This document shows, piece after piece, positions 10,240-20,728 of a stretch of 41,557 nt of DNA. The DNA lies in NCBI GenBank assembly GCA_009731375.1, contig BJOX01000208.1:31681-73237 (forward strand). The letters run 5' to 3'. A program made the position numbers and the translations under genes. Positions within the stretch are counted from its first letter, which is position 1, and every line of letters starts with the position of its first letter. This DNA is from Paulinella micropora (Eukaryota > Cercozoa > Imbricatea > Euglyphida). Under the pieces are notes generated by a model. The model was given only the letters and a program-made list of their open reading frames with translations. It made no database searches and was not told where the DNA came from.

Positions 10240-10873
10240 AAAGAGGTCACCTCTGGACTTCAGAGTTGGATGGAGAGAGCAACGCAAAGAGGAAAAGGGA
10301 GAAGACGACGAAGAGGACAATGAGGGAGGACGACGAAGACGCTGACGAAGAAGCTGACGAAGACCGACGAAGAAGAAGAAGAAGAAGAAGAGGTAGTCGA
10401 ACTAGTCGAGACCGAGAGCGAACAAGACGGCGAAAGCAAGGCGAGCGCGCCTACACCTGTGCAGACGCAGCATGTCACAACACGCTCTCGCGTAAGACAA
10501 GTGGAAAACAAACGCACTCCACCGCCATCCTCCAAACGACAGAAGCTGGAGGCATCCCCACCTTCAAAGGAATCCACAGCTCCTTCGACTGGCGCGACTG
10601 CTACTCCGACTACGAGCGAATCAACCCGAGTGCGGCGGGAAACACCCCCCCCTCAAGTTGGAAACACACCACATGCTCCTTCTACCAATGAGTGGCTTCT
10701 ATCGGCCTGGAAAAGGGAAGACGAGCTGGCAAATTATTATTGGGAAAATTTTTACCTTGGGAAATACAACTTTACCTTGCTCACCTTTGGATGATACCAT
10801 TTCCTGTATTACGCGAAGACATGAACAGGTTGACTCTCTCCATCCAACTCTGAAGTCCAGAGGTGACCTCTTT
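10240..10873 (+). repeat. Inverted retroelement fragment bounded by a perfect 40-bp inverted repeat
   Basis: 10240-10279 and 10834-10873 are exact reverse complements (40 bp, containing GAGGTCACCTCTGGACTTC). Between them the plus strand encodes SKRQKLEAS, VGNTPHA and LLSAWKRED, homologous to the minus-strand ORF at about 9150-9620. This is therefore a copy of that segment in reverse orientation. A 34-bp direct repeat (TTTCCTGTATTACGCGAAG...) at 10800-10833 and 10871-10905 flanks the right arm. Fold-back template switching during reverse transcription would produce such a structure. Confidence 0.85.
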
Positions 10874-13800
10874 CCTGTATTACGCGAAGACATGAACAGG
10901 TTGACCTGGCGACCGTAAAGGTGGGCTTTCGAAGTGGACAGGAGGTCGTGGGCGTGCGAAGGGAGCTGAAGCTTGGGACGACGGTCGATGATTTTGTTGA
11001 ATTTGACTATCGGGTAGGACGTTTCCTTCGCCAGTGTTGCAGGGCGGAAGTCGAAGCTAACCGTAGCTAATTGTAAGTCACCGACTTGAAGTGGCGTCTC
11101 GAAGAGATGGAACTCCGTCTCGTAGACGATTTGCTTGGGAGACGGCTTCAGGGGCATGTAGTCCGTGGGTCGAATCGCTTGCGCGTCGTCAATGGAGAGG
11201 TTGAGCTGGGCCGCGACCTCGTTGGCAAGAAGCAGGTTCATACCTTCGGGGAGGTGGCTCGAGATATATATCGCGATGGCATGAAGCGGAGACGTCGGCG
11301 TGGCCGAGACGAAAACTTCAATGCCTTCCGAGAGAGTAGCATCAACACCCACAGATGAGCGTGCGTCGACGGGTGGGAGCGATACGATCTCAAGTCCTTG
11401 GTGTATTACCCAGTCGAGGAGGGCTACGCCTTTGCAGTTGCAGGCCGAGTCTAGAACGCATGTAGTCTTACCGATGATGTCTTCTTCCGGGGACGGGCGC
11501 AGTGATTTGCGCACGTATATGTTCCCGCAGACGACGGTGGGGATCGTAGAAATGCGGAGTAGACGTCGTGACTCCTGAGACGCCGCGCGCGTCGTCATGT
11601 GGAAAGCCCGTGGCTGCTTCCGCGTGGCGGCCGAGGATGGCTTCCAGTTGCAATGCTTGCCTTCGTCTTGACAACGCTGTTGTCGAAGCTTGCATTCTTC
11701 AAGCGAGTACTTCGGGGTCTGATCCGGCTTGAGGAACTGGTTATGTTCCTTGCAGTAGGAGCATGGAATCCCGATGAAGGGTGGACGCTTTGGCGAAGTC
11801 GGGGCGGACTTGGTGGCGGCCGTAACCATCGACGATTTCTTCGAAGGGATGGCAATCGCATTTGCCTTGGTGAAGGGTGGGCGTGTTGCCGTCTTCTTCG
11901 TAGTCGGGGCTGGCTTGTCCGTCTTAGTTCGCTTGTTGGGGCATCCACGATCCGGTGATGCAGCCGGTTGAGCCATCGACATAGCGTCAGCCTTGCGCTT
12001 CTGACGAGAAGGGCGTTTGTTCTCCTTGTTTTCCTGCTGCGTCCTACGCGGTCTCTTCTGACGAGTGTCGACTTTGACGGTTGAATCACGGGAGAAGGTG
12101 GAAGGCGTCGGACGAGGAGGGCGCTCCCGTAGTCGCTTGTATGTGGCGGCCGACGAGGGCTTCGTAGTACTTTCCATCCAGGGCCAATATTCTTCCATGA
12201 CGTGGAGATCGAGGGAGTTGGTCCAGGGCAGAAGGTCAGCGAGATCGCGGGGCCATGCGACACCAATTGCTTTAAATATCTCAGTGGCGTATAGGGTCCA
12301 TCGCTCTCGTTCCATGGGCGTAAGCATCCGAGACACATCGCGGACTTGGATGAAGTCGGCTGTCTGGTAGCCAGCTGCCTGGGCCGTCTCGTAGCTTGTG
12401 ATGCAACGATTTACATACCCTGCGAGGCTTTCCTTCTTGAAGCGTCGAAGTTTGAGGGCTTGCAGAGCTGGTCGCTTCGTGTCTCCCTTGTCCAGTCGTC
12501 CCTTGAACAGTTCCATGAAGTAGTCCATGAGCATATACGGGATGATGCTCCAGACGCGGGTGCGTTCGTCAGTAACACGAATGTACCGAGTCCAGTACGC
12601 GTCCATGAGAGCCATTGCAGTTTTGTCTCCCCACTTGTTTACCGTGTCGATGATGCGGTTGCATGCCAGGAGCATTGACAAGTTAGTCAGCTGTAAGTTG
12701 AATGCAAGTTCGCGGGCTTGAGTGGCGGCGTCAGGTCCTGGCGCGGTGGTCGGGCGGGTCATCACGAAGAGGGATCGAACTCGGGCCATCATGTGTAGCG
12801 TGCGGGGTGGAATACCTGCAAAGGTGGACGATCGCAGAACTCTTCCTGTCGACGATGCTGACGAGGAATCATTGCCGGAAGATGGCGTGGATGGTGTAGA
12901 CGTCCCCGGAGGGCCATTCTCCGTCGAAGGGGCCGGTGGCTGAGTCGCAATCGTCGTACCGGACGATGGATCAGGTGACGAACCTGCAGGCGAGCTCGAT
13001 GTTGAGCTCGATGCTGGGCTTGAAGATGAGCTTGCGGACGCCGGAGTCGCCACTGTTACATTACCGGTTGTTGCAGTCACAGGGGCTCCACCTTGGTCCT
13101 CCACGGAGGGGATCGTACCACCAGTGGGCTGAGTCCGGGAAGCCTCTTCCGTAATGGAGAAGAGAGGGCTCAACGTGATCCTGCTGCCTTGAATTGTTGT
13201 ACCCAGCGAGATGCGAGGCGTTGGGCGTGCCGGCGTCAATGTAGCGGGGATTGAACCTGACGAATCAGTCGGAGTTGCTGCCAATGGAGCAAAAGCCGGT
13301 CCGGGTCCAAAAGAGCTAATTATCGGTCGAAATGGTGATGTGAAAGCTGGGTCAGTCATGGACAGTGCTCGATTGACCAATGGAGCAGGTGGGCGAGATG
13401 CCAAGATGGATGCCAGCGATGGATGCGGTTCACGCCGGGGCAGGGGTGTCGCTCCACTTGCTAGACTTCCAGGGTGGGCAAATGGACCGACAGGGGTGAT
13501 AGGAGGTTCCCTACCAATCGGGGCCAATGCTGTTGCACTCGCGGGCATCGTAACTGGAGTAAAGGCCAACGATGGGGTAGCTACGGGGGGCGATGTTGCA
13601 GCCCTTGATGGTGCTGTAGGCGCAGTGGGGCTCGTTGATGGGTGAGTCAGCGGTGCAGGTCCCGGAGGAATACTTCCCAGGGCTATTGCTGGCGTCGAAC
13701 CAATCAGGGTGGATGGAGGCACGGTAACTGGAGTGCTTGCAGGGGCTGGAAGTACCAATCCATGAAGTGATCCAGGTGCTCCAGGCATCGACGTCGAAAT

Positions 13801-13935
13801 AGGTAAATGATTAACATATACTCGAGAGGGATGAGAGTACCCAGTTGGTTCCAGAGAGCCTCCTGTTGAGCTGCAGAGCCTGTAGGTCCCAAATACTCCT
13901 GGTAGATGTCGTGGGCCGTCACGTTGGGATTGCAC
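10874..13935 (-). CDS. Retroelement gag-protease polyprotein, open reading frame intact
   Basis: A frame of about 1,020 codons runs without a stop (58 more codons read into the inverted fragment). Residues 50-365 are Pro/Ser/Thr-rich. Residues 380-580 are helical and capsid-like (LAFNLQLTNLSMLLACNRII, RFKKESLAGYVNRC). Residues 600-720 are strongly basic. A Cys/His motif at 725-762 (CSYCKEH...EEC...RC...HC) resembles a nucleocapsid finger. Residues 827-920 look like an aspartic protease: CVLDSACNCKG where LDSGA is usual, and later EGMNLLLANEVA in place of the ILG block. The first codons upstream of about 13800 are out of frame with the better-looking leader. The C-terminus is cut by the inverted fragment. 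Confidence 0.75.
10875..11103 (-). repeat. Segment duplicated at 9670-9892 (copy A)
   Basis: This is the partner of the duplication, here in its natural context as the C-terminal end of the gag-protease ORF. Copy A continues upstream into protease, while copy B does not. Confidence 0.9.
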
Positions 13936-14345
13936 ATCAGCGTGAGTGATGGTGTTGGTACAAATGGTAGATGAGGGAAATTTGTTTGCTTGTCCTTGAT
14001 TGCCTTGAGTAGAACGTTTCTGTATTCACCAGAGTAGTTGGTGAATAAATCCTCTTTGAACTGCGTTGATTGCGTCCACGAGAGGTCCGTAGTGAGAGGA
14101 GTAGACTTACCTTCCTCTACTTCCTTCAGAAACTTCTTTTCGGAGGGCAAAAAACCATGGTAGACGCTCAGTATGGTAAAAGGGTCCAAGCATTTCCTCT
14201 TGTGCTCGCGGATACGCGACAGGGGATGGTCGTTGCGTGAGTTGGCGAACATTCCAGTTGCCAGGGGTAGGCCAGGTAGCGTTGGTACACTTGTAGAGCA
14301 AGATGAGCAGCAAAGAGGATGATCTTGCTGGGTGATAAGGGGGTG
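13790..14345 (-). CDS. Upstream leader of gag, possibly spliced
   Basis: A minus-strand frame contains QFKEDLFTNYSGEYRNVLL, NVTAHDIYQEYLGPTGSAA and EALWNQLGTLIPLEYM before it loses coherence near 13800, where the gag-protease frame takes over. A GTAAGT donor at about 14109 and a CAACGCAG acceptor at about 14060 would remove a 50-base intron. They would join a preceding segment (EEMLGPFYHTERLPWFFALR in another frame) that starts at a TGTTAG acceptor near 14350. The frameshift near 13800 could be a mutation, a programmed shift or an intron. No LTR was recognised on either side. Confidence 0.4.
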
Positions 14346-15327
14346 ACCCTAACACAAACAAAAACCAAACACATACTGTGTTGGTCGACTGCATAGAGTG
14401 TGGAAGGACAGAAATACGACACAAAAATGCAAAGACAGGTAAACGATCTGTCCCACATATGTGGTTTTTGATGACCTCTGATCTTCCACGTTCGTTGAGT
14501 AGTACCTTCCTTGTAGGAGGTGCTTTCAAATCGATCTGTCGACAGAGCACACAAAACTCGTGTGTGCAGTTTCCACTTGAAAGGAAAATTCGAATTGTGA
14601 GTTTGGATACAACCCAAAGGGATAAATATACAACGAACTTTCATTAAAAGACTCTATGGCTGCAAAAAGCCCTAACTCCTGAGAGTAGGTGAAATACCAG
14701 TAAATAGCTGGGAGGTCACTTTGTTTATTTACGTTGATTTCTACTGGTTTGCAGACTTGGTTTGCAAAATACGATCTTGGGTGAACGTAGATTGTGAGTA
14801 GCTGTTAGAAGACACTTGAAGTTAAATGTGCAAAGTACTTGAAGGTGGCTTCAAGTTCAAGTCATTGGTGTTCAAGTGGAAATCCTGAACTTTCATTTGG
14901 GAAAGTCTTTCTGAGCCTAATGGCTCTGCACGCAGTGCACGGCAAATATCATTTTTATGTTCTCTTGACTGTGTTCCCCAAAATTCACCGATTTTGCGGT
15001 TTTCGGCATATCATGGGAAAAAGGCAGCCGAGAAGGGAAAAATGGCACTTGCTGTAAAAACTTTGATTAAATAGTTTGAAGTCATTTCTGGACGAAATCG
15101 AAAGCTAGTTAGTGAAGTCGAAACGTCGTGCAGAGGAGAATCTAACGAGCCGGTCAAAAACAGTAAAATGTCAACGGTAGTGGTTTTGGCTGGTCGTTAA
15201 AGTGCTCAGTCTGATATATTACTACTTGACTAAAACTGAATTACTATGATAATGCCATCGGAATAACTAAAAGGTAAACACCGTTTTCTGTTCGGATTTT
15301 CAATGTGTCAAAACCTCAAAATACTAA
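14346..15327. other. No recognisable gene
   Basis: The stretch contains several CTTGAAG/TTCAAG strings around 14810-14870 but no convincing ORF, TIR or RNA gene. It may include the untranslated leader or an unrecognised LTR of the retroelement. Confidence 0.5.
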
Positions 15328-15336
15328 GATAGATAT

Positions 15337-15398
<62 letters not shown>

Positions 15399-15450
15399 CT
15401 GAGATAGATAGATAGATAGATAGGTAGATAGATAAATAGATCGATAGATC

Positions 15451-15518
<68 letters not shown>
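15328..15518. repeat. GATA microsatellite
   Basis: About 190 bases of (GATA)n with a few interruptions (GATCTGAGATA, GGTAGATAGATAAATA, GATCGATA). Shorter versions of the same motif fill many introns of the large gene to the right. Confidence 0.97.
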
Positions 15519-15519
<1 letters not shown>

Positions 15520-15880
15520 AGCGAGAAAAACGTGAGAATTTTATAATATCTTTTCGTGCCTGATCCTCACGAAAAGCAAAAGCAAACCCCGTTCAACTTT
15601 TCAAAGGGTTTTTTGTTTAGTGATCTGGTGTAGAAGCCTATTCTCGGCCGGCCCGCACAACACATAGTGGAATTGAGTGTCGTCCGGCTTGTCGTTACTT
15701 TATTCTTATGCGTGGTCTGCCCCTCTCACATTGAGGTACGACTAAGTGTCAGAGTAGCTGTTCCGGTCAGACTACATCTGGAATCGCTGACGTGGAATGA
15801 TATGATATTAATAGATCGTAACTTGAAGTGGTCCCCAACATATTTTTTGATACTTTTTTGTTAAATTTCACCATTGTGCT
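15519..15880. other. No recognisable gene before the piggyBac element
   Basis: Only short ORFs are present. This flank ends at the TTAA that forms the target duplication of the transposon. Confidence 0.5.
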
Positions 15881-16161
15881 TTAACCCTTAACCGGTTTCA
15901 ATCCCCAAAAGTGGCTTCAATCCCCAAAAGTGGTTTGAATTTTTGAGTTGAATAAAAACATAAATACCAATCGAAACAAGCTGTACTACGCTGCAAATTT
16001 AATATTTACGTGTTGGGGAAGCTATCTGTGAAAACCAGAATATCATAGCTTTTCTAGAAGTGACTTAAATATGAAACTGAAACCAGGCACCAACCACTTT
16101 TTTTCACGAATTTTCGTTGCCTTTTTTGACGTGGCGGGGACCTTTTTTTTTTCCCGACATC

Positions 16162-18666
16162 ATGTCTGCGCACCAAGAGCTTCTCACAGTCCGTGTGCGT
16201 CTTCCGGTCAGGGAATTTGGTGAAGCTTATGCCAAACAAAAATGGCCTGATGACTGGAAGACGAGGGAGATTGAGGGTACTGTTTCTCGACAGTATGGTC
16301 GTACAAAAGACAAGTTTTGGATGAAGTGGGATGCGGAGGATGAAGACGATTCCATGATGATTGCTTCGGAGATTATCAAACACAGAATTGAAGGGAGTGG
16401 CTCTGCCGATAACGGCATACTTGGGCAAGGCCAGGAAATCGACGGGGATGCCAAAAATGCAATAATTGCTGGGTAGACTTGTTTTTGTTGAACCTCGAAT
16501 TTTTGTTGTGATGTCGAATGGTTTCTCTGCGTGTTTGCAGTGAGGACGGCTTGATACCCAGCGACCCTGATGACGATGACTACGTGTACCTATCCCTACC
16601 TGGTTTCAGCTATTTTGTGCAATTTGCTTCTGTTTTGTTGTCGGCCAAGGACGATGCTGGAAGTATAGTAGATTTCTGTACTTCCATACATGCATCGGCG
16701 TTGGCCGTCAGTATTCCTTACTGTACTGTTTTCCAACAGACCGCCAGAGTCGGGGGATGAGTCGGGTAGTTCAACCGATGAAGAGGATCAAAAAGAAGCC
16801 TCGGAGCAATGGACAACAAACGAGCCCCTCATCCCAGCGACTCACTTGCCAGTGACGATGATGTCGAAGAAGATGAGGGGTCTGGTGAAGACGAGGAGGA
16901 TCCGGCACTAGAGATTGACGAAGGCGATAGCCTACCTGCCAGTGAGTTCAAAGATGTCAAAGAATGGAAGGTGGGTGTTGCACCTCCTCGTGTGCTGCCG
17001 GCATTCGAAGGGCAGTCCAGGGCATCACTTTCTGTGCGTTCCCCCGACCTCCTCAGTATGGTGGATATTTTCTTTATGTTCTTACCCACGCAATTCTGGC
17101 AGAATGTCACAAGAAACACCAACAAGTATGCAACCTGGAAACGTAATCTCAACCCCTCAGAGCGTCAGCGGCCTTGGGTACCCGTGACACTATCTGACAT
17201 ACTTTCATTTTTGGCGATCCTTATAATGATGGGGGTGATGGGGTTGCCTGCTGAAACAGATTATTGGATTGGCGCTGTGTCAGACTTCTGGCAGTGGCCA
17301 GACCTTGCAAGCATCATGGGGTACGTGAGGTATCAGAATATCAAACGTTAATTTCATCTCACTGACCCCCGTCTGCAGCTCCTCGTGACTCCCCTCAGTA
17401 TGACAAACTTTTGAATGTTCGAGTCTTTATTGAGATTATACAAGAAAATTTTCCTAGGCTGTGGGAATTGGGTCAATGGGTGTCAATCGACGAGGGAATG
17501 ATCCCTTTGGAAGGGCGTACCTACCTCAGGCGGCAATACTTACCAAAAAAACCCATCAAATGGGGATTCAAACTGTTTGCTCTGTGCTGTTCAGTAAGTA
17601 ACAGGCTATTTTTATACGCTTCTTTGTTATGAGTGTGAGGGAACGGTGCAGGACGATTCTGGGCACGGAATGTCGTATGCAGTTGCTATGCCAAAGCTTT
17701 TAGATCTAGCCGGCATCGACCAAAGCGGCAGGATCATCGCTTTAGACTCATGATAGGTTTTACACAGGGCTGCAGTTGTTTTTTGACTGTGTCCTAAAGA
17801 GGGGCATCAACTGCATTGGCACTGTTATCAAACCCAGGCTGAGGGCGGCAAAGGAGCTACTGGACGAAGTCAAGAAGAATAGTGACCGGGGCACGTCCGC
17901 AATGGCCACTTGGAGTCATAACGGAGTCACTATGCATGCTGTTGCTTGGAAAGACACCCAGGTGGTTTNNNNNNNNNNGGGGGGGGGGGGTGGAGCTACA
18001 GTTCCAGTCGGAATTGTTTTGAAATTTTCAAAACATACACTCAGCACATGGGCGGCGTTGATACCGGCGATCAGTTAGTACGACTTCGTTACGGACTCGG
18101 GAATTGAGAAGGCGGTAAGATTCAACAAGCCTCGGTTCAAGTTACTAACTTTGCGGCGGGTTTGTTAGATGTTGCGGTTACAAACTTGAACACAACTATC
18201 ATCTACAAACAGTTTCATGAAGAAAAAACTTGAACGCGCAACTTGAGACATGCTCAAGGAACTTATTGAGGGTTTGGTGTCTTATGCGAGGCTTTTTGGA
18301 GGTTCAAGGCTAGTAGGAGCGCAGTGCCGCCTGAGGGGCACTTGACTCTTGAAGCATGTGACTCATGATATGCCAGGCGGCTCAGGCTGGCCCGGCATTT
18401 GGCGAGTGATGCCAGTAAGCGCGGCGCGGGTAAGCAGAACTCGGTTTGTTGTGCGGTGTGTGCTAGTAACTTGAAATTGGAATCCGCAAGCGTACCAGTG
18501 CTTATTGCAGCGATTGTCCGACGGCGCTTTTTTTCAAGTTTGCCGAACTGGAGAATGTTTTCCGTGGCACACAGTCCGATGATCATTTCGTTCCATCTGG
18601 GAAATGTAACTTCTCGGAGGCCGCAGCCGTTGTGACAGTGATTGTCAAGGTTTTACTACTACTAAA
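16162..18666 (+). pseudogene. piggyBac-type transposase, copy 1
   Basis: Exon 1 is 16162-16472 from ATG (MSAHQELLTVRV...), exon 2 16541-16585, exon 3 from 16740; the joins keep frame. Acidic N-terminal sequence then shifts frame near 16805 and becomes the DDE domain. Its blocks are FLPTQFWQNVTRNTNKYA, DILSFLAILIMMGVMGLP, TAA at 17350, FHLTDPRLQ, WVSIDEGMIPLEGR (first Asp) and YLPKKPIKWGFKLFALCCS. An intron follows (17594-17651), then DDSGHGMSYAVA, IALDS (second Asp, followed by TGA) and FYTGLQLFFDCVLKRGIN. After the gap, HMGGVDTGDQL keeps the canonical GVDxxD block and LLDVAVTNLNTTIIYK the following helix. Several stops and frameshifts make it inactive. Confidence 0.87.
17969..17978. other. 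10-N gap followed by a G-run
   Basis: Ten Ns precede GGGGGGGGGGGG within the copy 1 transposase. The second copy shows about 70 bases of coding sequence (HFLSTVLGGTMSHVERRM) at this position, so real sequence is missing here. Confidence 0.95.
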
Positions 18667-18854
18667 ATAGTTATTAAACTTTCAGAACGGTTTTTTTACA
18701 CAACTTGATTAGCTTCCACCTGGTTTAATTCAATTGAATTTAATAGTATAACTGTCAAAAACCACAAATAGGGATTAAAAAACTTGAAATTGGGTCGCCG
18801 GATCCCCAAACGTGGCTTTAGATCCCCAAAAGTGGCAAACCGGTTAAGGGTTAA

Positions 18855-19082
18855 TTTTTTCAAGTATTAATATGTATTAATACAATAATAACCAAATGCT
18901 TAATCAGAGAACGTGAAAGATCAAAGGACCGTTCGTACGACCCTCGCTCCCTTTCTTGCTGAGAAAGACAATCGTATGTCTTTAGTTGAGATTGAAAGGC
19001 AATCGGAAAATAATAAAAAAGTGTTTGCGAAAAAAAAATCAGTCGCTGAAAGGTCAGCTGCTACACTGAATGACCCGAAGGT
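18855..19082 (+). other. Sequence of unknown origin fused to the truncated piggyBac copy
   Basis: This segment is not related to copy 1. It carries an open frame starting LKDQRT-like and containing MSLVEIERQSENNKKVFAKK and SVAERSAATLNDP, which runs across the junction into transposon sequence and stops at 19128. It could be the end of another mobile element or host sequence. No left TIR is present. Confidence 0.4.
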
Positions 19083-20220
19083 CATGAGTGTGAGGGAACG
19101 GTGCAGGACGATTCTGGGCACGGAATGACGTATGCAGTTGCTATGCCAAAGCTTTTAGACCTAGCCGGCATCGACTAAAGCGAGCGGCAGGATCATCGCT
19201 TTAGATAGGTTTTACACAGGGCTGCAGTTGTTTTTTGACTGTGTCCTAAAGAGGGGCATCAACTGTATTGGCACTGTTATCAAACCCAGGCTGAGGGCGG
19301 CAAAGGAGCTACTGGACGAAGTCAAGAAGAATAATGACAGGGGCACGTCCGCAATGGCAACTTGGAGTCATAACGGAGTCACTATGCATGCTGTTGCTTG
19401 GAAAGACACCCAGGTGGTTCATTTTTTGTCAACTGTGTTGGGGGGTACCATGAGCCACGTCGAAAGGAGGATGAGGGGTGGAGCTACAGTTCAAGTGAAT
19501 TGTTTTGAAATTTTCACGACATACACTCAGCACATGGGCGGCGATCAGTTACGACTTCGTTACGGAGTTGAGAAGGCGGTAAGATTCAACAAGCCTCTGT
19601 TCAAGTTACTAACTTTGCGGGTTTGTTAGATGTTGCGGTTACAAACACAACTATCATTGATTCTACAAACAGTTTCATGAAGAAAAACTCGCAAAGACAT
19701 GCTCAAGGAACTTATTGAGGGTTTGGTGTCTTATGCGTGGCTTTTTGGAGGTTCTAGGAGCGCAGTGAGGGGCAAGCGTGTGATATGCCCTGGCCATTTG
19801 GTAAGTCTCACAAATGAGGCGAGTGATGGTAAGCGCGGCGCGGGTAAGCAGAACTCGGTTTGTTGTGCGGTGTGTGCTAGTAATGGAATCCGCAAGCGTA
19901 CCAGTGCTTATTGCAGCGATTGTCGCTATTTTTTTTGCCGAACTGAAGAATGTTTTCCGTGGCACACAGTCAATCATTTCGTTCCATCTGGGAAATGTAA
20001 GAGGCAGCCGTTTTGTGACAGTGATTGTCAAGGTTTTACTAGTTATTAAAGAACGGTTTTTTTACACAATTAGATTCCACCGGGTTTAATTCGATTGAAT
20101 TTAATAGTATTAATATATTAATATCTGTCAAAACCCACAAATAGTGATTAAAAAACTTGAAATTGGATCGGATCCCCAAACGTGGCTTTAGATTCCTAAA
20201 AGTGGCAAACCTGTTAAGGG
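19083..20220 (+). mobile_element. piggyBac-type element, copy 2 (5'-truncated)
   Basis: From 19083 the sequence matches copy 1 from about 17630, beginning inside the copy 1 intron and running to the right TIR, which ends GTTAAGGG at 20220 and is followed by TTTAA. It keeps the subterminal ATCCCCAAACGTGGC repeat but has no left end. The copies share most bases but differ by more than 15 short indels. Copy 2 preserves IALDRFYTGLQLFF in frame, yet has a TAA and a 4-base insertion just before it. It has also lost the VDTG of the GVDxxD block. Confidence 0.9.
19228..20049 (+). pseudogene. piggyBac-type transposase C-terminal half with Cys-rich finger, copy 2
   Basis: 19228-19629 reads FFDCVLKRGINCIGTVIKPR, WSHNGVTMHAVAWKDTQVV and HMGGDQLRLRYG, then stops. 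19699-20049 reads MLKELIEGLVSYAWLFGG and a Cys-rich domain, NSVCCAVCASN, YCSDCRYFFC, EECFPWHTVNHF, CKRQPFCDSDCQ. CxxC pairs followed by a Cys/His cluster are typical of the C-terminal domain of piggyBac transposases, which binds the transposon ends. The finger is intact here but broken in copy 1. The two frames are separated by a stop and a frame change near 19629. Confidence 0.8.
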
Positions 20221-20728
20221 TTTAAAAAATAAAAAAAATTAGATAGCATCAACTTTAAAGCTATGGTTCATATGAACCATGTCACACATTTGATTGATTT
20301 CTTCGTTGTGAACCCTTTCAACATATGTTCTTTCAGAAACACAAAATTTATATTAATAACTATAATATGGCATCAATTGCTATCTTTCCCGGGCACCCGT
20401 ATTCAAAAACTTTAATTACATAGCTGACTACATATGGGACGCAACGCCGCCAGACTCTTAACGAGTTTGACACAAACGTGAAACTACATGTTAAATACTG
20501 AGTGAATACTTTCAGGTTAAATACTGAGCTATACTAGCAAATATTTATAGATGGCCACGTTTTTGTCGGTCCAAGTGAATAGTTTGATTAAGAGAGAACA
20601 TGAAACACGATGGAATACTGTTCCATCATGGATCGCCATGTGCATTTTGTCAAAGTCATTAGAGGACTTTTCGAGGATTGTTTGTCTACGTGACTTCTTC
20701 TTAGTAGTGGTGGTTGCAGCAGTAGTCA
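20221..20728. other. Intergenic / 3' flank of the large minus-strand gene
   Basis: No convincing ORF. ATGGTTCATATGAACCAT at 20263-20280 is a perfect 18-bp palindrome. The part next to 20729 is the likely 3' untranslated region of the large gene, since the stop codon reads TGA at 20731-20729 on the minus strand. Confidence 0.5.

Larger units (their letters stand above)
15881..18854 (+). mobile_element. piggyBac-type DNA transposon, copy 1 (full length, decayed)
   Basis: TTAA at 15881-15884 and 18851-18854 flanks an element of 2,966 bp with perfect 14-bp TIRs, CCCTTAACCGGTTT at 15885-15898 and its reverse complement at 18837-18850. TTAA targets and TIRs starting CCC are hallmarks of piggyBac. 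Both ends carry two copies of a subterminal motif close to ATCCCCAAAAGTGGC, all in the same orientation. Inside is a split, mutated transposase reading left to right, with one 10-N gap. Confidence 0.93.

Noticed and set aside
14168-14644. Minus-strand ORFs upstream of the gag leader as separate genes
   Set aside because: Three overlapping frames are open over part of the stretch with no clear composition signal. At most a short exon is supported.
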